A stretch of DNA of 16,648 nt from JAOABV01 sp964473505. Lineage in GTDB: Bacteria; Hydrothermota; Tepidihabitantia; Tepidihabitantales; CAIPLT01. Numbering within the stretch: position 1 is the stretch's first letter; every line of letters begins with the position of its first letter. This document shows, one piece after another, positions 1-5,251 of this stretch. Under the pieces are notes generated by a model, which was given only the letters and a program-made list of their open reading frames with translations, was not told the DNA's origin and did not search any database. The stretch is from the NCBI GenBank assembly GCA_964473505.1, contig CAYYPG010000043.1:1-16648 (forward strand). The letters run 5' to 3'. The translations under genes were made by a program, and so were the position numbers.

Positions 1-62
1 TGCTTTTTAAGTAATCGGATTGACTATCACCCAATTAACCTCCAGAACTACCCAGGGAATAC
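1..62. repeat. 62-bp dispersed repeat, copy 1 (window edge)
   Basis: Positions 1-62 match 10872-10933 at 61 of 62 positions in the same orientation; the only difference is A at 46 against G. Similarity stops abruptly after GAATAC in both copies. On the minus strand both copies stay open and end in a TAA stop, and the single difference is synonymous (GTT/GTC, Val). The window begins exactly at the first base of the repeat, which suggests the contig was broken there. It may be a fragment of a mobile element, since copy 1 joins the orfB-like remnant. Confidence 0.85.
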
Positions 63-141
63 GTGGATGTGCATAAATTAAATTAAAACACTCTTTTCTT
101 GTCTTAAAAGCCTTTAATCTTATGATAAACCCATTATCCGT
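7..141 (-). pseudogene. IS3-type transposase orfB (DDE integrase) remnant
   Basis: Reading the minus strand from 141 down to a TAA at 7-9 gives a frame that begins ATDNGFIIRLKAF and continues to YAHPRIPW. TDNG followed about 20 residues later by HPR.PW resembles the rve/DDE transposase core, where the second catalytic Asp sits in a (T/S)DNG motif and is followed by PW.NG. Here PW is followed by VVLEVN instead of NG.VE, exactly where the 62-bp repeat takes over, so the frame is a hybrid. A second open frame (221 down to about 140) lies just upstream in another phase and may be a frameshifted earlier part. Most of orfB is missing. The family call rests on short motifs and on the orfA remnant next door. 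Confidence 0.45.
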
Positions 142-313
142 TGCTTGTTAATTTTACTTTCTATATTTACAATAATCAATCTATCCATTTTGACCAATCT
201 TTCATACACTTTCACTTCTACCGCTCACATCCCATTGTTATCAAGTAATCCCTCTTGTTAACTGAAATAATCTTGTAAAATTATATGCTAAACATATAAA
301 TGTCCACTCACAA

Positions 314-358
314 AGATATATCTCTCTTCCTTGTTTAATTAGAAAGAAGAATATATCT
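314..358. repeat. Imperfect inverted repeat downstream of orfA remnant
   Basis: Arms 314-328 and 344-358 are reverse complements at 13 of 15 positions with a 15-nt loop, in a region of very high A+T. It lies just past the orfA stop on the minus strand. It could form a hairpin, but no U-run follows on either strand, so I do not call it a terminator. Confidence 0.4.
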
Positions 359-403
359 ATATAAGAGAGAATCAATTTACACAAAAATCATGACGCTATC
401 TCT

Positions 404-764
404 TTAGTGACCGATAAACTTTTTTAAAGCGTCAACAATCAAAGATTGACTACCAACCAATTCACTGAGCCGTCGGTTTTCATCAAGTAGATGATTGTGG
501 TTATTTTTATGTCGTTGGTCGATAAATACCCCTTTGCCATTTTCTAAAAACAGATCTCTGCAATGATAAGCTTGCGAGGTGGCGATTTGATGTGGCAGGC
601 AGATTTCAGTAAATGACGCTTCACCTTTTAGTATTTCTAAAACGACTAAGAGTCTTTCTTTCTAAAATGTAAATTGTACAGATTACAATAAATGGAAGAG
701 CACTTTTTAGCATTTCTAAAACGACCGAGAGTTTTTCTTTGGCTGATCAGAACTTACGATTCAT
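404..764 (-). pseudogene. IS3-type transposase orfA (HTH protein), broken
   Basis: An ATG at 764-762 starts MNRKF, followed by a TGA (749-747) and then SAKEKLSVVLEMLKS in the same frame. After a duplication-caused disruption, a second open stretch (661 down to a TAA at 406-404, 85 codons) starts KERLLVVLEILKGEASF. It continues through a helix-turn-helix-like segment (ICLPHQIATSQAYHCRDLF) and ends in a leucine-zipper-like stretch (LLDENRRLSELV). This layout, K.KL.VVLE.LKGE, an HTH and then a heptad-leucine tail, is that of IS3-family orfA, which binds the element ends. The gene is dead: one in-frame stop, an internal 79-bp duplication, and no complete orfB downstream. Minus-strand DNA upstream contains CTGGACACG near 800-812, which may belong to an IS end; no partner inverted repeat was found. 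Confidence 0.7.
622..740 (-). repeat. 79-bp-period internal duplication in the orfA remnant
   Basis: Positions 622-661 and 701-740 match at 35 of 40 positions with an offset of 79 bp. Each copy encodes the same orfA segment on the minus strand (EKLSVVLEMLK and ERLLVVLEILK). An offset of 79 is not a multiple of three, so the duplication shifts the reading frame and would inactivate the gene even without the TGA. The divergence between copies shows the event is not recent. Confidence 0.8.
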
Positions 765-1340
765 TTTGCTTTTTTCTAAACCTAAAGTATAACAAATACC
801 CGTGTCCAGTTCCAGAGGAGTGCTTTTCAGATACATTATGCTTGACCTTCAAAACAAAATCTAAATTGCAAATTTTTATAACCAATTAACGCCTCCGTCA
901 AATAACACAATATAAGAACAATCCTATTCCACACATTGTCAAACCCTACTAAACTGAGTTAGAAAATAAGTAACTCAAAAACTCTATATATAAATAGAAT
1001 TCAAACAATGGGCAAATTTCAGCTAAGTCTTTAATAACTAACAACTAATAACTAATAATCGTTTATGAGGGGTATAGTTGGGTATACGGAGTAGTAAATT
1101 TAGGAGAAGGCTCAAAAGGAATTTGGATTTTACTTCTAATCATGGGCTTAAAACCATAGATAGCTCACCATGTAAAAGAATCTATGGATAGATACTTAAA
1201 AGGGCATTTAATAATGAGTATCTTAAGTCGTTTTTCAGGGCTTATAATGGAGATTAATTTTAGAAGCAAACGACTACTCTAACCAGATTACAGACAATGC
1301 GGTGCCAAGACATTGAACAACATCAGGTTGGGGATCTTCT
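765..1340. other. Gene-free AT-rich stretch with one weak decayed frame
   Basis: No intact gene is visible. A plus-strand frame at 1052-1282 (77 codons) has a single internal TAG (1166-1168) and a TAA at its end. It contains segments such as WVYGVVNLGEGSKGIW and SMDRYLKGHL that I cannot assign. Small hairpins occur: TGAGTTA/TAACTCA (955-961 with 971-977, 9-nt loop) and CCATAGAT/ATCTATGG (1154-1161 with 1180-1187). Short direct repeats of TAACTAA-type words fill 1033-1060. The plus-strand 65-codon frame at 692-889 mostly overlaps the antisense of orfA and its upstream DNA and is not supported as a gene. Confidence 0.5.
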
Positions 1341-1661
1341 GTTTATAATAATTAAAACTGGTTTTTTAAACTCTTTAAGTAAATATAGGGGTATTTTGTA
1401 GTTAAGTTTGGAATCTTCTNNNNNNNNNNNNNNNNNNNNNNNNNNNNNNNNNNNNNNNNNNNNNNNNNNNNNNNNNNNNNNNNNNNNNNNNNNNNNNNNN
1501 NNNNNNNNNNNNNNNNNNNTGTGAATTGTCTATAATAATTGGAACTGGTTTTTGACTCTTTAATAGTAAATATAGGGGTATTTTGTAGTTAAGTTTGAAA
1601 TCTTCTTGTGAATTGTCTATAATAATTGGAACTGGTTTTTGACTCTTTAATAGTAAATATA
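1341..1661. repeat. 87-bp tandem repeat array interrupted by an N gap
   Basis: The unit at 1520-1606 is 87 bp and is repeated exactly for the next 55 bases (1607-1661). A diverged copy of 79 bp lies before the gap (1341-1419), itself preceded by the end of another unit (ATCTTCT at 1334-1340). The array therefore has at least three partial or full units. Eighty-seven is 29 codons, and one minus-strand frame is open through the array (1743 down to the gap, then 1418 to a TGA at 1325-1323), with a repeated KIPLYLLLKSQKPVP-type peptide. In the diverged copy several indels compensate each other, so the frame survives. There is no ATG, so it is not an intact gene. Confidence 0.85.
1420..1519. other. 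Assembly gap of 100 N
   Basis: Exactly 100 N, the usual scaffold placeholder of unknown length, inside the 87-bp tandem array. The flanks join in repeat phase and in minus-strand codon phase if the true gap is zero or a multiple of 87 bp. The length of 100 is therefore unlikely to be real, and the copy number is undetermined. Confidence 0.95.
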
Positions 1662-1925
1662 ACAGTATAATAATTGAAACTGTTTTTTCACTCTTTTTAA
1701 TATAATTTAAGTATATATATATCTTGCATATTGTACCAGATTCTTAAAATTAACTCTTGCTCATTGAAAAACCGGTTTCATATATCTTATTAATTTCTTT
1801 CATAAAGCTGTATAGTATATGTTGGATATATTGTAATTAACCTTTACTAATTGAAAACCCTTTTCCCCTAACCATTATAATTAAATTTCATAAACTGTAT
1901 AGTATGTGTTGGACATATTGCAATG
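1662..1925. repeat. Degenerate continuation of the 87-90-bp periodicity
   Basis: An ATTGAAA-type word followed by a T-rich stretch recurs at about 1673, 1763 and 1850, spaced 90 and 87 bp, in line with the ATTGGAACTGG word of the perfect units at 1538 and 1625. A second block (CATAAAGCTGTATAGTATATG at 1801-1821 against the similar block at 1889-1908) repeats at an offset of 87-88. The minus-strand frame is broken by stops here. The repeat decays towards the gene at 1972. Confidence 0.6.
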
Positions 1926-1953
1926 TTGACATTTACTTTTTTTTGATTAAAAT
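1926..1953 (+). promoter_or_regulatory. Sigma70-like promoter, probably giving a near-leaderless mRNA
   Basis: TTGACA (1926-1931), a 16-bp spacer and TAAAAT (1948-1953) make a good -35/-10 pair. The expected start near 1960 leaves only about 12 nt before the ATG at 1972, and no Shine-Dalgarno sequence is visible there. The transcript may therefore be translated in leaderless or near-leaderless fashion. Confidence 0.5.
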
Positions 1954-1971
1954 TAAACTTATCAAACTTTT

Positions 1972-2634
1972 ATGCAAATAAATTTTTTAGGGCACGCATC
2001 TTTTATAATCACAACCAATAAAGGTGTTAGAATCATAACCGACCCTTATAAATCCGGTTGTTTTAATAATGCTCTTCGATATAAACCAATTAATGAATCA
2101 GCAGATATTGTTTTAATAAGTCACGACCACGATGACCATAATTGCATTTCCGAAGTATTAGGAAACCCGAAAATTATAAAAGGTGAAGGAACATGGGTTG
2201 AAAAAGACATTAAATTCACGGGTATAAGTGTCTATCACGATACGCAAAAGGGTTCGGCACGCGGGAAAAATATTATTTTTGTAATTGAAGTTGACGATAT
2301 ACGCATCGCTCATCTCGGAGATTTAGGACATACTTTATCAAAAGCTGAATGTGATAAATTGGGTACGATTGATATTTTACTGATTCCGGTTGGTGGTTTT
2401 TTTACAATTGATAGTAAAGCTGCTACAGAAATAATGAATCGGTTAAATCCGAGGATTACAATTCCCATGCACTACAAAACACCTTCCTTAGATTTTCCGA
2501 TTGTTGCGGTTGATGAATTTATTAAAGACAAGAAAAATGTGAAGAAATTTGATAAATCCGAAATTGTCATAAGTAAAGAAAGTTTGCCGACAACTCCTGA
2601 AATCTGGGTGTTATTGATGGCAAAGACACAATAG
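1972..2634 (+). CDS. UlaG-like metallo-beta-lactamase-fold hydrolase
   Basis: A 220-residue protein of the metal-dependent hydrolase group related to UlaG/UPF0173. It opens with the family's INFLGHASF strand (His8) and ITDPY (residues 22-26). The metal-binding motif SHDHDDH (50-56) supplies His51, His53, Asp55 and His56. HLGDLGH (114-120) supplies the bridging Asp117, and IPMHYKT (164-170) supplies His167. The length is typical for the family, and there is no signal peptide or membrane segment, so it should be cytoplasmic. Its substrate cannot be told from sequence; family members act on lactones, phosphodiesters or other esters. The ATG directly follows a promoter-like site without a Shine-Dalgarno sequence. 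It is separated from the fumarate hydratase genes by 129 bp that include a weak hairpin near its stop (ACACAA/TTGTGT), so it may be its own transcription unit. Confidence 0.88.
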   Translation: MQINFLGHASFIITTNKGVRIITDPYKSGCFNNALRYKPINESADIVLISHDHDDHNCISEVLGNPKIIKGEGTWVEKDIKFTGISVYHDTQKGSARGKNIIFVIEVDDIRIAHLGDLGHTLSKAECDKLGTIDILLIPVGGFFTIDSKAATEIMNRLNPRITIPMHYKTPSLDFPIVAVDEFIKDKKNVKKFDKSEIVISKESLPTTPEIWVLLMAKTQ

Positions 2635-2763
2635 TCATTTGTGTTATTATAATCACCAACTAGCTCATTATAAAGCATTTTTGACACCTGAAAAATTAAT
2701 CAACATTTGTTCGCTGAATAAAAAACTTATTCGTGTATATTAATTAATCGAAAGGAGTAAAAA

Positions 2764-3606
2764 TTGAAAGAGATCAAATATCAAGATATTGTTGATATTG
2801 TGGCGAAACTATGTATTGAAGCAAATTGTCTTATCGGCGATGATATTATCAACGCATTTAAACAGGGACTTACAATTGAGGAATCACCTACGGGTAAAGA
2901 TATCTTGCAACAATTAATTGATAATGCCGAAATCGCTAAAAATGAGATGATTCCAGCCTGTCAAGATACCGGCACCGCGGTTGTCTTTTTAGAAGTCGGT
3001 TCAGGAATAAAAGTTTCTGGTGGCGAACTGTTCGATGCAGTAAATGCCGGTGTGGCTAAAGGTTATAAGGAAGGATATTTACGAAAATCAATTGTTGCTG
3101 ACCCACTCCGACGCAAAAATACCGGTGATAATACTCCGGCAGTAATTCACACGGAAATCGTGCCTGGGGATAATTTAAAAATTACCGTAGCTCCTAAAGG
3201 TGGTGGCAGTGAAAATATGTCTGAAGTAAAAATGCTGACTCCGGCTGCGGGTTGGGAAGGCATCAAAAAATTCGTCGTTGACCGAGTAATGCGCTCAAAG
3301 GCTAATCCCTGCCCTCCAATTTTAGTCGGTGTCGGCATTGGCGGCAATTTTGAAAGAGTTGCCTACCTTGCCAAAAAAGCACTGCTAAGAGAAATTGGTT
3401 CAGTCCATCCTGACCCGTTCTATGCGGAAAAAGAAAAAGAATTGCTTGAAGAGATTAATAAAACCGGAATCGGACCTCAAGGTTTTGGTGGTCGAGTAAC
3501 TGCTTTAGCAGTATTTATTGAAACCTATCCGTGCCATATTGCGAGTATGCCCGTAGCGGTGAATATTAATTGCCATGCGGCCAGACATAAAACTGCTATC
3601 TTGTAA
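2764..3606 (+). CDS. Fumarate hydratase class I, alpha subunit
   Basis: A 280-residue N-terminal-type subunit of the two-subunit, [4Fe-4S]-dependent class I fumarase/tartrate dehydratase family, which interconverts fumarate and malate. Seen in the sequence are PACQDTG (64-70, Cys66), APKGGGSENMS (143-153), NPCPPILVGVGIGG (181-194, Cys183), GPQGFGG (237-243), and PCHIASMPVAV with NINCHAARH (256-275; Cys257 and Cys270). Three of these cysteines should hold the cluster: Cys66, Cys183, and either Cys257 or Cys270. The start is TTG, chosen because AAAGGAG (2751-2757) lies 6 nt upstream and the family begins there; no better ATG exists. The beta subunit follows after an unusually long 338-bp gap. 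The fumarate reductase genes nearby favour fumarate over tartrate as substrate. The protein is cytoplasmic and probably oxygen-sensitive. Confidence 0.93.
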   Translation: MKEIKYQDIVDIVAKLCIEANCLIGDDIINAFKQGLTIEESPTGKDILQQLIDNAEIAKNEMIPACQDTGTAVVFLEVGSGIKVSGGELFDAVNAGVAKGYKEGYLRKSIVADPLRRKNTGDNTPAVIHTEIVPGDNLKITVAPKGGGSENMSEVKMLTPAAGWEGIKKFVVDRVMRSKANPCPPILVGVGIGGNFERVAYLAKKALLREIGSVHPDPFYAEKEKELLEEINKTGIGPQGFGGRVTALAVFIETYPCHIASMPVAVNINCHAARHKTAIL

Positions 3607-3634
3607 TATAAAAACATTGCAAGACATTACTAAT

Positions 3635-3920
3635 ATGACTGCTAATGAGGATATTAATTGCGGGTACTGTAAAATCTGCTAGTTCACAAGAATGAAACAA
3701 GGAATTAACAGTGCTGGACATAAAAAAAGCCAAATCTTTATGGAACATTTGCTTATATTTGCAGTAATGCTCTTAAATAGAACATCACATAAACTGCTAT
3801 TTTATAAGGAAAATGGAATTTCAAATTAACAGAAATAATTATTTTTTATTTAGTTTTATTCGCGTGCCAGTCGCGGTTAGTATTTTAAATGTTTCAAGAC
3901 ATAAATTTGATATTTTGTAA
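3635..3920 (+). repeat. Degenerate array of copies of the fumarate hydratase alpha 3' end
   Basis: Four degraded echoes of the last 40-66 bp of the alpha-subunit gene (native 3541-3606) follow its stop codon. They lie at about 3635-3682 (shares ATATTAATTGC and TAAAA.CTGCTA words), 3702-3741 (ACATAAAA..GC...TCTT), 3772-3807 (CATAAACTGCTATTTTATAA) and 3861-3920. The last matches the final 26 native bases at 21 positions and translates as VPVAVSILNVSRHKFDIL-stop, against MPVAVNINCHAARHKTAIL-stop. Spacing is irregular (about 50-115 bp). The first and last copies keep a stop in the matching place. Confidence 0.7.
3813..3920 (+). CDS. Possible 35-codon mini-ORF ending like the fumarate hydratase alpha subunit
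   Basis: An ATG at 3813 lies just after AAGGAA (3806-3811), a plausible but very close Shine-Dalgarno sequence. The frame stays open for 35 codons to a TAA at 3918-3920. Its last 18 residues resemble the C-terminus of the gene upstream (VPVAV, then RHK..IL). The first 17 residues (MEFQINRNNYFLFSFIR) resemble nothing I know. It ends 24 bp before the beta-subunit gene. More likely it is a chance frame over a decayed tail copy than a working gene, but the match at codon level with silent differences (PVAV) makes it worth recording. Confidence 0.25.
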   Translation: MEFQINRNNYFLFSFIRVPVAVSILNVSRHKFDIL

Positions 3921-3944
3921 GAAATAGCAAAATAAGGAGTAGTT

Positions 3945-4496
3945 ATGAAGCAGATAACAACACCTTTAACTGACGAAATAGTAAAAGACTTAAAAGCCGG
4001 TGATTCGGTTTTAATTTCCGGTATTATTTATACCGGCCGTGATGCGGCTCATAAAAGATTAGTAGAAGCAATTGAGACGAATCAACCACTGCCCGTAGAC
4101 TTAAAGGGTCAAATTATCTATTATGTTGGTCCAGCTCCGGCTAAACCCGGTTATCCAATTGGACCTGCTGGGCCCACAACCTCCGAAAGAATGGACCCCT
4201 ATACTCCGACTCTACTCAAATATGGAATGAAAGGAATGATTGGTAAAGGCAACCGAACTCCAGAAGTAATTGATGCCTTAAAGAAATATATTGGTGTCTA
4301 TTTTGCTGCGGTTGGCGGTGCGGCTGCGTTGATTGCCAAACGAATTAAGAAATGCGAAACCGTTGCTTATGAAGATCTAGGACCGGAAGCAATAATGAAA
4401 CTCACGGTTGAAGATTTTCCAGTGGTTGTGGTTAATGATTGTTATGGCAATGACCTTTATGAAGAAGGAATGAAAAAGTATCGCAAGATTTCATAG
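3945..4496 (+). CDS. Fumarate hydratase class I, beta subunit
   Basis: A 183-residue C-terminal-type subunit that pairs with the alpha subunit encoded at 2764-3606 to form the fumarase active site. Seen are SGIIYTGRDAAHKRL (25-39), GPAGPTTSERMDPY (73-86), GMIGKGNR (97-104) and YEDLGPEAI (142-150), all hallmarks of the swivelling beta domain that binds the dicarboxylate. The length is normal for a split beta subunit. The start ATG has AAGGAG about 6 nt upstream. The iron-sulfur subunit gene follows 17 bp later, so the two are surely co-transcribed. The protein is cytoplasmic. The L-tartrate dehydratase beta subunit is the main alternative; neighbouring fumarate reductase genes argue for fumarase. 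Confidence 0.93.
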   Translation: MKQITTPLTDEIVKDLKAGDSVLISGIIYTGRDAAHKRLVEAIETNQPLPVDLKGQIIYYVGPAPAKPGYPIGPAGPTTSERMDPYTPTLLKYGMKGMIGKGNRTPEVIDALKKYIGVYFAAVGGAAALIAKRIKKCETVAYEDLGPEAIMKLTVEDFPVVVVNDCYGNDLYEEGMKKYRKIS

Positions 4497-4513
4497 ATAA
4501 ACAGGTAACGCCG

Positions 4514-5194
4514 ATGTCTCAAAACTCACTTTTATCTATATATATAATGGGCAAGGAATATAAAGTTCCTTCGGGCTTAACAATTCTTCAAGCATTGGAA
4601 TACTGCGGTTTTTTATTGATTCGTGGCTGTGGCTGTCGGGGTGGATTTTGTGGTGCCTGTAGCACGGTATATCGCACTAAAGACTCTTATAAACTGAAAG
4701 TCAGCCTTGCTTGCCAAAGTAAAATTGAAGATGGCATGTATCTGGCGCAAATTCCATTTTATCCCGGAAACAAAGCAGTTCATAATATTCAACAGCTAAA
4801 ACCCACAACGGAAACTCTTTGCGCCTTATATCCGGAAATTATGCGTTGTATCTCGTGTAACAGTTGCACTAAGGTCTGTCCTCAAGACATAAAAGTTATG
4901 GATTATATTAATGCCGCTATTCGTGGTGATTATAAAAAAGTTGCCGAACTGTCGTTTGATTGTATAATGTGTGGGCTTTGTGCAACACGGTGTCCGGCAG
5001 AAATTGTTCAATACAATGTGGCCTTGGCTGCACGCCGGATTTACGGCGCTCATATAATGAAAAAAGCACCGCATTTAGATAAACGCCTGGCAGAAATCAA
5101 AGAACATAAGTTTGATGCCGAAATTGAAGCTTTGATGAAGAGTTCGTTTGAACAGTTAAAAGAACTCTATGCAAAACGCAACATTGAAAAATGA
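4514..5194 (+). CDS. Fumarate reductase/succinate dehydrogenase iron-sulfur subunit (TfrB-like, short)
   Basis: A 226-residue electron-transfer subunit. The N-terminal ferredoxin-like domain holds a [2Fe-2S] motif: Cys41-x4-Cys46-x2-Cys49 with Cys67. Cys39 is an extra nearby Cys. The second domain carries two CxxCxxCxxxCP motifs, at 112-123 (CISCNSCTKVCP) and 150-161 (CIMCGLCATRCP). Both are complete [4Fe-4S] motifs. Classical SdhB/FrdB instead has [2Fe-2S], [4Fe-4S] and [3Fe-4S], and methanogen thiol:fumarate reductase TfrB carries extra C-terminal CCG domains that are absent here. The C-terminus (165-226) is a charged helical region. There is no membrane segment. The start ATG has only a weak AGGT upstream, and the gene is 17 bp from the beta fumarase gene and 57 bp from the flavoprotein gene. 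It should pass electrons between the flavoprotein and an unknown partner. Confidence 0.9.
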   Translation: MSQNSLLSIYIMGKEYKVPSGLTILQALEYCGFLLIRGCGCRGGFCGACSTVYRTKDSYKLKVSLACQSKIEDGMYLAQIPFYPGNKAVHNIQQLKPTTETLCALYPEIMRCISCNSCTKVCPQDIKVMDYINAAIRGDYKKVAELSFDCIMCGLCATRCPAEIVQYNVALAARRIYGAHIMKKAPHLDKRLAEIKEHKFDAEIEALMKSSFEQLKELYAKRNIEK

Positions 5195-5251
5195 GCAATT
5201 TAAACATTTTTAAATTTTTGGCCTTGATTTAAGAATAATGGAGTAGCTCAA

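Noticed and set aside
692..889. 65-codon plus-strand ORF next to the IS remnant
   Set aside because: It lies mostly antisense to the orfA remnant and its upstream DNA, has a low-complexity Cys/Phe-rich composition, and has no ribosome binding site.
1341..1925. Possible CRISPR array
   Set aside because: The tandem units are contiguous and about 87 bp, with no alternation of a short conserved repeat and unique spacers. No cas gene is nearby.
2624..2642. Terminator after the hydrolase gene
   Set aside because: The ACACAA/TTGTGT stem is only 6 bp and AT-rich, and no T-run follows.
2637..2663. Tail copy of the hydrolase gene just after its stop (ICVIIITN-stop against IWVLLMAKTQ-stop)
   Set aside because: The suggestive match covers only about 17 bases with roughly 12 identical, too weak to list as a feature. 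It is mentioned only as a possible further case of the tail-copy pattern.
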